A stretch of 7,923 nt of DNA from Actinomycetota bacterium (GTDB lineage Bacteria > Actinomycetota > Acidimicrobiia > Acidimicrobiales > Ilumatobacteraceae), in assembly GCA_005788205.1 (NCBI GenBank), contig SXYT01000089.1, forward strand, positions 1 to 7,923, written 5' to 3'. Every line of letters begins with the position of its first letter. Within the stretch, counting starts at the first letter, position 1. Made by a program: the position numbers and the translations under genes. Of this stretch, positions 1-6,597 are shown piece by piece. The notes beneath the pieces are model-generated. The model was not told where the DNA came from. It worked only from the letters and a program-made list of their open reading frames with translations, and made no database searches.

Positions 1-1
1 C

Positions 2-442
2 TCGCGCGAGGGCCGTGCGTTCTACCTGGCACAGTGTGATGCGGGGCGACTGTGCAACCTGGTGGATGACATTCTCAACAACGACGACGTGCTCGCTGAC
101 ATCACAGTGGTGAAGCCCGCTGCGACAGGGAGCATCATGCTTCAGGTTCGGGAACCGGTGTGCGAGGAGCGGTTCTTCCTCGGTGACGCTGTGGTCTCCA
201 CTGCGGAGGTCGCCCTCGGTGCGACCGTCGGGTGGATGGCTCGAATGGGCACCGACCTCCGCACGGCCATGGCAGGGGCGATTGCCGATGCGGTGCTGCA
301 GGCCGACCGACCCGGGCTCGCTCCGCATCGTGAGGCGCTGCTCGACCTGATCTCCGACACCCGGGCAGACCTCGCGGCTCGCAGGGCGACTGAGTCGGGG
401 CGGCTGGCAGCGACCATCGTGGAATTCGAGGAGTTGGACTGA
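2..442 (+). CDS. phnG: C-P lyase core subunit PhnG (5' partial)
   Basis: PhnG is a small subunit of the cytoplasmic PhnGHIJ C-P lyase core complex. With PhnI, PhnH and PhnL it supports transfer of phosphonate to the ribose C1 of ATP. The frame is open from base 2 with no stop, and translating upstream of the GTG at 62 gives SREGRAFYLAQC..., which resembles the N-terminal helix of E. coli PhnG as I remember it. The true start is therefore outside the window and the GTG at 62 is internal. About 146 codons are visible against about 150 in E. coli, so only a few residues are missing. Family features are the ERFFLGD segment (visible residues 56-62) and the following G-x-x-x-G-W stretch with a helix rich in Ala and Asp. 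The stop overlaps the phnH start by one base (TGATG). Identity rests on family resemblance plus the adjacent phnHIJ. Confidence 0.93.
   Translation, partial: SREGRAFYLAQCDAGRLCNLVDDILNNDDVLADITVVKPAATGSIMLQVREPVCEERFFLGDAVVSTAEVALGATVGWMARMGTDLRTAMAGAIADAVLQADRPGLAPHREALLDLISDTRADLAARRATESGRLAATIVEFEELD
428..433 (+). promoter_or_regulatory. Shine-Dalgarno site of phnH
   Basis: GAGGAG lies inside the end of phnG, 8 bases before the ATG at 442. It supports that ATG as the phnH start and fits translation coupled to phnG termination. Confidence 0.6.
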
Positions 443-1077
443 TGACAGGGGCACAGCTCGAGCCGTCGTATGCGGACCTGGCCGCCCATGTCCTGGGCAC
501 CGACGAGATCCACGCCGTCTTCACCACGTTGCTCCGTACACTGTCCAGGCCCGGGACCACGGGCATTCTCAGCGCGGGATCCTCCGGCGACGTGGACCCG
601 GTGGTCCTGCCACTGCTCGCGCTCGTCGGGCACCTGACACCTTTTGCGGTAGTGGGCGACGACGGAATGGCCGCTGCGGTGCTGGCGCGGGTCACGGGGG
701 GCCACGAGGTCGCAATCGCGGATGCTTCGTACGTTGCATTCCTGCGCCAGCCGACTGCGGCGGAGATCGCAGACCTCCGCCGTGGCACGGCGGCAGCTCC
801 GGAGACGGCCGCCCAGATCGTGGTCGGCACGGCGCCTCTCCCCGGCGAGGATGCGCGGCCGGCGGGCCTCACAGTGTCCGGTCCGGGCGTTGACGGCTCG
901 GTCGCGGTGCGGGTGCCCCACCTCGGCACCGCGATCGCTGACTGGCTCGGCGCTCTTCCCCGTGAATTCCCTTGCGGTTTCGACACATGGCTGGTCGACC
1001 GCGACGGGTACGTGACCGCGGTCCCGCGGTCCTCGAGCGTGACCATCGCACGCACAGACCAGAACGGGGACAGTTGA
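442..1077 (+). CDS. phnH: C-P lyase core subunit PhnH
   Basis: PhnH (211 aa; about 194 in E. coli) is a structural subunit of the C-P lyase core, known from the family to have a PLP-transferase-like fold without the cofactor. The sequence shows the family pattern. Near the N-terminus is a helix ending in LRTLSRPG (residues 31-38), which matches the region before a typical S-x-P-G turn. A GPGV turn (147-150) lies in the middle. The C-terminal signature is FPCGFDTWLVD...AVPRSS (177-198), equivalent to the usual FP-x-G-x-D...LPRT. The ATG overlaps the phnG stop by one base and has GAGGAG 8 bases upstream. The stop is one base before phnI. There are no membrane segments or signal peptide. Apart from slightly long termini nothing is unusual. 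Confidence 0.94.
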   Translation: MTGAQLEPSYADLAAHVLGTDEIHAVFTTLLRTLSRPGTTGILSAGSSGDVDPVVLPLLALVGHLTPFAVVGDDGMAAAVLARVTGGHEVAIADASYVAFLRQPTAAEIADLRRGTAAAPETAAQIVVGTAPLPGEDARPAGLTVSGPGVDGSVAVRVPHLGTAIADWLGALPREFPCGFDTWLVDRDGYVTAVPRSSSVTIARTDQNGDS

Positions 1078-1078
1078 C

Positions 1079-2158
1079 ATGGGATACGCAGCGGCACGCG
1101 GCGGGTTGACCGCCATCAAGAACGCCGAACGACTGGTGCGCCACCTGCGCGACCACGACCCGAGCGACCCCGTCGGCACCGCACAGGTCACCGGCCGGCT
1201 GCGCCTGCTGGTGGACAAAGTGATGGGCGAGGCGGGAATGTGGGACCCAGACCTCGCCGCACGGGCGTTGCTCCAGGCTGAGGGTGACCACATCGAGGCG
1301 ACGCATCTCCTGCGGGCATACCGATCGACCCTGCCGCGGGTGGCAGTGGCTCTTCCGGTGCACGCCGACGACATGCGACTGCTGCGGCGCATCGTGCCGG
1401 CCTTCAGGGAACCGGGCGGACCTCAGGTGCTCGGGCGGAGCACCGACTACAGCGCACGGATGCTGTTGGCAGACGCACACGCCGCACGTGACGGTACCGC
1501 GCCACTACTCACGTCCGTGATGGGCAAGAACGGCACGACGACCCGACTCACCGCCACGCTGCGACGACTCGACCTGCTCGTGGACCGACGGCGCACCGAT
1601 GACCCAGAGCCGGTGGACGTCACATCCGCGCCGCCTCGGCCGCCCGCTCCGCGCTCAGCGCGCCTATCGGCGATGGCACGCGCCGAGACCGGGTCGTTGA
1701 TCAACCAGTGGTACCGCAACATCCTCGGCCCGGACGGCTACCTCCACGAAGTCACCCTCGGCGAGGTGCGCCACGGTGAGCTGCCCGTGACGTTGCGACA
1801 CCCCCATACAGGCAACCCCGTCACGATCGGGCACTACCGCGCCACGGAAGTGGAGGCCGTGGAGGATCTGGACGGGGCTGGCGAGGACAGGGAACGGTTC
1901 GACGTGGGATTCGGGATGTGTCTCGGCCACAACGAGCGCAAGGCGATCGCCATGGCGAACCTTGACATTGCGTGCCACCGTGACGGGGGCGCGACCACAC
2001 TGGAGCAGTCGATACTGATGACGACGGACGGGCTCGATTCTGCGGGTTTCCTCGAGCACCTGAAGCTCCCGCACTACGTGACATTCCGCTCGATGATCGA
2101 CCGCAAGTTCGCCGTGCGCGAGGCCCGACTGCGGGCCACCGGGAGTGGCACGCAATGA
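1079..2158 (+). CDS. phnI: C-P lyase core subunit PhnI
   Basis: PhnI (359 aa; about 354 in E. coli) is the subunit implicated in displacing adenine from ATP and attaching phosphonate to ribose C1, giving ribose 1-phosphonate 5-triphosphate, with PhnG, PhnH and PhnL. Family landmarks in order are: N-terminal GYAAARGGLTAIKNA (2-16), LLVDKVMGEAGM (43-54), LLRAYRSTLPR (77-87), a Pro-rich linker (about 184-192), HPHTGNPVTIGHY (241-253) and the C-terminal HLKLPHY (327-333). The two His of the last motif, H327 and H332, have the spacing of the E. coli pair reported near the metal site at the PhnI-PhnJ interface. The start ATG is one base after the phnH stop, with GGGGA (1066-1070) as a plausible ribosome site. 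The stop overlaps phnJ in an ATGA. The gene is full length and looks intact. Confidence 0.96.
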   Translation: MGYAAARGGLTAIKNAERLVRHLRDHDPSDPVGTAQVTGRLRLLVDKVMGEAGMWDPDLAARALLQAEGDHIEATHLLRAYRSTLPRVAVALPVHADDMRLLRRIVPAFREPGGPQVLGRSTDYSARMLLADAHAARDGTAPLLTSVMGKNGTTTRLTATLRRLDLLVDRRRTDDPEPVDVTSAPPRPPAPRSARLSAMARAETGSLINQWYRNILGPDGYLHEVTLGEVRHGELPVTLRHPHTGNPVTIGHYRATEVEAVEDLDGAGEDRERFDVGFGMCLGHNERKAIAMANLDIACHRDGGATTLEQSILMTTDGLDSAGFLEHLKLPHYVTFRSMIDRKFAVREARLRATGSGTQ

Positions 2159-3009
2159 GCACCACACTCGACGGACTTGTCGGTTCGGAGCAAGGTGTGC
2201 CTTTCGCCTTGCTCGACGAGGAGTCCAAACGCGAGATCCGCAGGGCTCTCCTGCATGCCGTCGCAGTACCGGGCCACCAGGTGCCGTTCGGCTCCCGCGA
2301 GATGCCGGTGGCACGCGGATGGGGATCGGGTGGACTACAGGTGACGCTCGCAATCGTCGGTCGAGACGACACGGTGAAGGTGATCGACCAGGGTGACGAC
2401 GAGGGCGTGAACGCCGTGAACCTGCGGAGACTGGTGGTCTCATCCACCGGCGTGGAGGAGACTTCCGAGGTCCACGAGGCCACGATAATTCAGAGCCGTC
2501 ACCGCATCCCCGAGGACGAGATGGGCGAGAACCACGTCCTCGTGCTGCAGGTGCCGGTGCCGGAACCACTGCGCGGAGTGGAACGGGACACTCGGGAACT
2601 CTCGCGCATGCACGCGGAAGCCGACTACTCACGCATGTGGGTGAGCCTCTACGAGGACATCGTCAGAAATGGCGTCATCACACAGTCGACGGGATACCCG
2701 TGCCTGGTGAACGGCAGGTACGTGGTCGCAACCACGCCGATCCCCCGCTGGGACATCCCCCGGCTCCACGATGCATCCTTCCTGACGCTGTTCGGTGCAG
2801 GACGCGAGAAGCGCGTCTACGCAATTCCGCCGCACACGACGGTTGAGCCACTCATCTTCGACGACATCCCGTTTGAGGTCGAGACTGCGGAAGGCGCAAG
2901 CTGCCGGCTGTGCGGGTCAGCGGAGAGCTTCCTCGTGTCAGCACCGGGCGATGACGACTCGTGGTCGTGCAGCGACACCGCATGGTGCAGGCGCAGGAGG
3001 CAGAAATGA
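2155..3009 (+). CDS. phnJ: Radical-SAM C-P lyase, catalytic subunit PhnJ
   Basis: PhnJ (284 aa; about 281 in E. coli) cleaves the C-P bond of 5-phosphoribosyl 1-phosphonate with a 4Fe-4S cluster and S-adenosylmethionine, giving the alkane (methane from methylphosphonate) and the 1,2-cyclic phosphate. All key residues are present. The AVAVPGHQVPFG segment (35-46) carries G40, which aligns with the radical-bearing Gly32 of E. coli. DQGDDEGVNAVNLR (78-91), LFGAGREKRVYAIPP and the cysteines C250-x2-C253-x18-C272-x5-C278 follow. By position C278 corresponds to the catalytic thiol Cys272 of E. coli. The spacing between the second and third Cys is 18, against 21 in my memory of the E. coli protein. 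The protein ends six residues after the last Cys with a basic tail, RRRRQK. The start overlaps the phnI stop (ATGA), with GGGAG at 2141-2145. Confidence 0.97.
   Translation: MSTTLDGLVGSEQGVPFALLDEESKREIRRALLHAVAVPGHQVPFGSREMPVARGWGSGGLQVTLAIVGRDDTVKVIDQGDDEGVNAVNLRRLVVSSTGVEETSEVHEATIIQSRHRIPEDEMGENHVLVLQVPVPEPLRGVERDTRELSRMHAEADYSRMWVSLYEDIVRNGVITQSTGYPCLVNGRYVVATTPIPRWDIPRLHDASFLTLFGAGREKRVYAIPPHTTVEPLIFDDIPFEVETAEGASCRLCGSAESFLVSAPGDDDSWSCSDTAWCRRRRQK
2995..3000 (+). promoter_or_regulatory. Shine-Dalgarno site of phnK
   Basis: A full AGGAGG sits 5 bases before the ATG at 3006, within the last codons of phnJ. It decides the phnK start: the same frame is open back to a GTG at 2961, but that would overlap phnJ by about 50 bases and has no comparable site. 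Confidence 0.75.
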
Positions 3010-3872
3010 ACGATCCGCAACGTGCAGTCGAGACGGCCCCTGCGGTGCTGACGGTACGTGGGCTGGGCAAGGCTTACGGCGCCGTTGATGACGCCGTGAT
3101 TTCTCGGACAGGTTCCGACCGGGGATCGGCCCGCGACCCGTTGTCCGGGTCCATCATTGCTGCGTGGGACGTGAGTTTCGACGTCGCTGCCGGGGAGGCG
3201 CTCGGCATCGTGGGTGAATCCGGCTCCGGGACATCCACCGTGCTGCGCTGCATCGCAGGTGATGTGCCTGCCACATGTGGCGACGTGCGGATGGAGTGCC
3301 ATGACGGCGGCACCAGCAACGTGCTCACAGCAGACCCCTCCGAGCGGCGACGGATGAGGGTGGACAAGATCTCGGTCGTCTACCAGGACCCCGCAGAGGG
3401 ACTGTCGCTCGGCGTGACCGCGGGCGGCAATATCGCCGACCCCCTCACCGCCGCAGGCTGGAGAAACTTCATGGCCATCCGTGAGCGTGCCCGGGAGCTG
3501 CTCGCGCGCACCGACGTGCCGTTGGACCGGATGGACGACATCGTGCGCACGTTCTCCGGAGGCATGCGCCAGCGCGTGCAGATCGCGAGGGCCCTCGCGA
3601 ACAATCCCTCTGTGATACTTCTCGACGAACCAACGACCGGACTGGACGCGAGCGTGGCAGCGGGTGTCCTCGACCTGCTCCGAGGGCTGCTGGAGGAAAT
3701 GAACATGGCTGCCGTCGTTGTGAGCCACGACTTCTCCGTCATCGAGATGCTCACTTCCCGGTGCATCGTGATGCACCATGGTCGGGTCGTCGAGTCAACC
3801 CTCACGGACCAGCTGCTGGAGGATCCGCACCACCCTTACAGTCAGCGCCTCGTCTCGGCAGCCCGGGCATGA
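3006..3872 (+). CDS. phnK: C-P lyase ABC ATPase PhnK with altered Walker A
   Basis: PhnK (288 aa; about 252 in E. coli) is a soluble ABC ATPase that docks on PhnJ of the core complex; it is not a transporter subunit. ABC motifs in order: Walker A GESGSGTST (70-78), Q-loop Q127 in VVYQDP, PhnK-type TAGGNI (138-143), signature FSGGMRQR (183-190), Walker B VILLDEPT (203-210) with E208, D-loop TGLD (211-214) and H-loop H241. The C-terminus VVESTLTDQLLEDPHHPYSQ.. is characteristic of PhnK. In Walker A the invariant Lys is Thr76 (codon ACA, 3231-3233). Between the N-terminal strand and the strand before Walker A there is a hydrophilic insertion of roughly 20-25 residues (about 27-52) compared with E. 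coli. The start is set by AGGAGG and an ATGA overlap with phnJ, and the stop overlaps phnL the same way. Identity is secure; ATPase competence is uncertain. Confidence 0.94.
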   Translation: MNDPQRAVETAPAVLTVRGLGKAYGAVDDAVISRTGSDRGSARDPLSGSIIAAWDVSFDVAAGEALGIVGESGSGTSTVLRCIAGDVPATCGDVRMECHDGGTSNVLTADPSERRRMRVDKISVVYQDPAEGLSLGVTAGGNIADPLTAAGWRNFMAIRERARELLARTDVPLDRMDDIVRTFSGGMRQRVQIARALANNPSVILLDEPTTGLDASVAAGVLDLLRGLLEEMNMAAVVVSHDFSVIEMLTSRCIVMHHGRVVESTLTDQLLEDPHHPYSQRLVSAARA

Positions 3873-4633
3873 GCACACCCGCCCCGATTCTTGATGTCTC
3901 CGGACTGTGCAAGGAGTTCGTGCTGCACAACATCGACGGCCGGAAAGTGAACGGCCTGGACAACGTGTCATTCGCACTCGATCCCGGCGAGCATCTCGTC
4001 CTCGCGGGTTCGTCCGGCGCGGGAAAATCCACGCTCCTTCGGGCGGTCTACCGCACCTACCTGCCCACTTCCGGCCGGGTGAACTTCGTGCTGGACGATG
4101 GCCGCACAGTGGACTTGGCGGTGATTCCCGACCGCGAGCTTCTCGCCCTGCGCGGCCGCCAGATCGGCTATGTCTCCCAGTTCCTGCGGGTCCAGCCGCG
4201 CCGGGGCGTGCTGGACCTCGTCACCCGTGCGGGCGTCTCGCGTGGCATGGATGTTCCCTCTGCCCGGGACGCCGCCGCCACATCGCTTCGACGGCTCAAC
4301 ATCGGTGAGCACCTGTGGGATGTGCACGTAGCGGTTCTCTCCGGTGGCGAGAAGCAACGCGTGAACATCGCCGCAGGGCTGATCTCCCCCCCACGGCTGG
4401 TGCTGCTGGACGAGCCAGTCTCCGCACTCGACCCGGAGAACAGAGAGTCAGCAATCGAGCTCATCGGCGAGCTCCGCGCACAGGGAGTCGCCGTGCTCGC
4501 GGTGTTCCACGACCTGGATGCGATCGCCCGTCTCGCCGACCGTGTCCTGTTGATGCGGCGTGGACGAGTGACTGCCGACGGACCGACCGGGGAGGTTCTC
4601 CCCATGCTCAAGAAAGAGGAAGCACTACTATGA
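3869..4633 (+). CDS. phnL: C-P lyase ABC ATPase PhnL
   Basis: PhnL (254 aa; about 226 in E. coli) is the second C-P lyase ABC ATPase. It is needed with PhnGHI for forming the ribose-phosphonate, and in E. coli its dimer is reported to bind on top of PhnK. Motifs: Walker A GSSGAGKST (47-55) with intact K53 (codon AAA), YVSQFLRVQPR (101-111), where the QFLRV segment is typical of PhnL, signature LSGGEKQRVNIA (157-168), Walker B LVLLDEP (177-183) with E182, D-loop SALD and H-loop H214 in VFHD. The C-terminus has a short extra tail, MLKKEEALL. I chose the ATG at 3869, which overlaps the phnK stop (ATGA) and gives the expected N-terminus. An earlier in-frame start at 3761 would bury over 100 bases in phnK. 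No strong ribosome site precedes it, so expression probably depends on translational coupling. Confidence 0.95.
   Translation: MSTPAPILDVSGLCKEFVLHNIDGRKVNGLDNVSFALDPGEHLVLAGSSGAGKSTLLRAVYRTYLPTSGRVNFVLDDGRTVDLAVIPDRELLALRGRQIGYVSQFLRVQPRRGVLDLVTRAGVSRGMDVPSARDAAATSLRRLNIGEHLWDVHVAVLSGGEKQRVNIAAGLISPPRLVLLDEPVSALDPENRESAIELIGELRAQGVAVLAVFHDLDAIARLADRVLLMRRGRVTADGPTGEVLPMLKKEEALL
4615..4620 (+). promoter_or_regulatory. Shine-Dalgarno site of phnM
   Basis: AGAGGA lies 9 bases before the ATG at 4630, inside the A-rich end of phnL. It supports the 4630 start over the in-frame extension reaching back to 4315, which would overlap phnL by about 300 bases. Confidence 0.6.
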
Positions 4634-5808
4634 ATACATTCTCCGTCACAAACGTGACGGCCGTGACCCCGGACCGGACCGTGGATGGTGCGACCGTCAC
4701 CGTGGAGGACGGGATCATCGTCTCTGTCACCCAGGCCGGACCGGCACATCCTGTGTCCCATGACGGTCGCGGCGCGCTGTGCATCCCCGGCATCGTCGAC
4801 ACGCACAGTGACGGCCTGGAGATCGAGCCCCGGCCCCGACCGAACGCGAACCTGCCGCTCGACTTCTGCCTACGGTCATTCGAGGCGAAGGTGCGGGCGG
4901 CAGGGGTCACGACCTTGTTCCACGGGATCGGCTACGAGAACGACGGGAACCGCACGGTTTCGGGGGCGAACGCCCTGGTGGACGAGATCGAGTCATACTC
5001 GCGGTCGTCACGCAACCACATCGATCATCACGTGTTGTACCGCCTCGACGGGCGCGACGCCGACGGCTTCGATGCCCTGCGCGACCGATTCGAGGCCCGC
5101 ATGCCGGCAAGCCCGGCACTCGTGAGTTTCGAGGACCACACCCCCGGCATCGGCCAGTACCGTGACCGCACGTACTTCGAGAACTGGCTCGTCAGCACCA
5201 GGGGGCTCACCGAGAGCGAGGCGCGTGCACACGTGGACTCGATCATCGATGAACGAGAGAGACTGCGTCACAACCGCGACCGTGCACTCCCCTGGCTGAC
5301 ACACATGGCAAGGAACGGGGAAATAACACTGATGGCCCACGACCCTGCCACGGAGGATGACGTCCTCGAGGCGATGTCGTGGCACGCCTCAATCGCGGAG
5401 TTCCCGACCACCGTGGAGGCTGCGCGCAAGGCGAAGGAGTTCGGCATGCGGATCGTCTGCGGAGCGCCGAACGTCCTGCGCGGCGGCAGCCACAGCGGAA
5501 ACGTGTCGGCCGCCCAACTCATCTCGCTGGGGCTGTGCGATGGGCTGTCCTCGGACTACCTGCCGTTCGCCATGCTCGGGGCCGTCGGCACGCTCGTGCG
5601 GGACGGAATCTGCTCAATCGTCGATGCTGTCCGTCTGGTCACCGCGGGGCCGGCCCGCACGGTCGGCTTGGCCGACAGGGGCCGCCTGGAACCGGGCATG
5701 AGGGGCGACTTGATCATCTGCCGCCTGGACGGATCCATCCCTGACATCCGTGCGGTGCACGCATCCGGCGCCATGGCGGCGGGCACACTCGCACTGCAGG
5801 GCATATGA
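4630..5808 (+). CDS. phnM: Ribose 1-phosphonate 5-triphosphate diphosphatase PhnM
   Basis: PhnM (392 aa; about 378 in E. coli) is a cytoplasmic amidohydrolase-superfamily metalloenzyme. It removes pyrophosphate from alpha-D-ribose 1-phosphonate 5-triphosphate, giving the PhnJ substrate. Visible motifs: the metal-binding H-x-D in PGIVDTHSDGLE (53-64; H59, D61), an EPRPRP segment (66-71) after it, the VSFEDHTPGIGQY block (165-177) with H170, MAHDPAT (235-241) with H237, AEFPTT (256-261), the family signature GAPNVLRGGSHSGN (278-291) and SSDY (307-310) with D309 as the likely catalytic metal-ligand Asp. The C-terminal RGRLEPGMRGDLII is the usual amidohydrolase beta-sandwich return. The start overlaps phnL (ATGA) and has AGAGGA upstream; the stop overlaps the phosphatase gene. 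The gene is intact. Confidence 0.96.
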   Translation: MNTFSVTNVTAVTPDRTVDGATVTVEDGIIVSVTQAGPAHPVSHDGRGALCIPGIVDTHSDGLEIEPRPRPNANLPLDFCLRSFEAKVRAAGVTTLFHGIGYENDGNRTVSGANALVDEIESYSRSSRNHIDHHVLYRLDGRDADGFDALRDRFEARMPASPALVSFEDHTPGIGQYRDRTYFENWLVSTRGLTESEARAHVDSIIDERERLRHNRDRALPWLTHMARNGEITLMAHDPATEDDVLEAMSWHASIAEFPTTVEAARKAKEFGMRIVCGAPNVLRGGSHSGNVSAAQLISLGLCDGLSSDYLPFAMLGAVGTLVRDGICSIVDAVRLVTAGPARTVGLADRGRLEPGMRGDLIICRLDGSIPDIRAVHASGAMAAGTLALQGI

Positions 5809-6596
5809 ACCGCTCGACCGTCCATCCACTCCTTGTCTCCGTCGCGTCAGCCGCAGACGACGCATACCGGACCGCGATGTCGACGATGACCCGCACCGAA
5901 CGATCGAGGGACATCGGCATCGGCGGGGACGGCACTGCCACGATGTTTCTCGATGAGTACGTCGAGCGTCCCGTGCTGTCGATCCTGGAGCGCGCCAGGG
6001 TGAACGTTCTGTCGGAGGAGGCAGGATGGATCGACAGGGGATCAGCGATGACCGTCATCATCGACCCCGTCGACGGCACAGCGAACTCGGCAGCTGGCGT
6101 GCCCATCTCGGCGATTGCGGCCGCTCTCGCAATCGACGGGGAGATCAAAGAGGCCTATGCCGGCTGGCTGGGCACGAACCTCGAATGGCACGCTCACATT
6201 GACGACCCCGTGGTCTCGCGCACGACAGGGCGAGAGTCGCTGGAGGGCTCGGCCATGTCCATGTTGCGCCCGCGCCCGGAGACGTGGCGCAGATGGTCGG
6301 CGATTGCCCGCCGCGCAGACCGCATCCGAGTGCTCGGAAGTTCCGTGATCGAGGCGTGCCTCGTGGCGGACGGGGCGGTGGACGGCTTCTGTGACCCGGG
6401 CGGCGATGTCCACCGCATAGTGGACATCGCAGCGGCGGCACTGATCGTGGAGAAATCCGGTGGAGCGGTGCGGGATCTCCACGGTCGTGCGTTCACCCTG
6501 GAGCCGGACCTCTCGTTACGCTGGAGCGGAGTGTTCGCGGCGTCCGCACGCCTGGCCGACGAAATCGTCTCCACCATCGCAGAGGAAGGATCATGA
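5805..6596 (+). CDS. Inositol monophosphatase/FBPase-like phosphatase
   Basis: This 263-aa protein belongs to the Li+-sensitive, Mg2+-dependent phosphatase superfamily (inositol monophosphatase, fructose-1,6-bisphosphatase, CysQ). Metal-site motifs are the SEE loop (70-72), DPVDGT (88-93; D88 and D91) and VDIAAAALIVEKSGG (206-220), with D207 in the position of the usual W-D-x-A-A-G aspartate. The RVLGSSVIEACLVADGAVDGF stretch (175-195) matches the family's G-S-x-A-x-x-x-x-x-V-A-x-G core. The N-terminal IGGDGTATMFLDEYVE (39-54) recalls archaeal dual IMPase/FBPase proteins. ATGA overlap with phnM makes it part of the operon. Substrate is not readable from sequence. My inference is a ribose phosphate from the C-P lyase route, such as ribose 1,5-bisphosphate, since PhnN and PhnP are absent here. 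A phosphate-ester scavenging role is the alternative. Family call is firm, function weak. Confidence 0.9.
   Translation: MNRSTVHPLLVSVASAADDAYRTAMSTMTRTERSRDIGIGGDGTATMFLDEYVERPVLSILERARVNVLSEEAGWIDRGSAMTVIIDPVDGTANSAAGVPISAIAAALAIDGEIKEAYAGWLGTNLEWHAHIDDPVVSRTTGRESLEGSAMSMLRPRPETWRRWSAIARRADRIRVLGSSVIEACLVADGAVDGFCDPGGDVHRIVDIAAAALIVEKSGGAVRDLHGRAFTLEPDLSLRWSGVFAASARLADEIVSTIAEEGS
6581..6590 (+). promoter_or_regulatory. Shine-Dalgarno site of the PhyH-family gene
   Basis: The purine run AGAGGAAGGA ends 7 bases before the ATG at 6598. It supports that start, one base after the phosphatase stop, over the in-frame extension back to 6460, which would overlap the phosphatase gene by over 130 bases. 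Confidence 0.7.
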
Positions 6597-6597
6597 C

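Noticed and set aside
62..64. GTG at 62 as the phnG start
   Set aside because: The frame is open upstream to base 2, and the upstream residues look like the N-terminal helix of PhnG, so the real start is outside the window.
142..1392. Long antisense reading frames opposite phnG, phnH and phnI (up to 416 codons)
   Set aside because: They overlap well-recognised genes, are dominated by Arg, Ser, Pro and Ala in low-complexity runs and match no family I know. Long antisense frames are expected in high-GC coding DNA.
2817..3779. Antisense frame of 320 codons opposite the end of phnJ and phnK
   Set aside because: It is His/Gly/Asp-rich with no domain pattern, and it mirrors codon bias in phnK, where ABC motifs are clear on the + strand.
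4315..4629. Extended N-terminus of phnM in the same frame
   Set aside because: It would overlap phnL by over 300 bases and adds an Arg-rich stretch unlike amidohydrolases. ATGA overlap and AGAGGA support the start at 4630.
3006..4633. phnK and phnL as an ABC importer's ATPases
   Set aside because: Both carry ABC motifs, but the PhnK-type TAGGNI and DPHHPYSQ and the PhnL-type SQFLRV segments, with phnJ and phnM on either side, identify C-P lyase ATPases. No permease or binding-protein gene is present.
6460..6597. Extended N-terminus of the PhyH-family dioxygenase
   Set aside because: It overlaps the phosphatase gene in another frame. AGAGGAAGGA 7 bases before the ATG at 6598 marks the better start.
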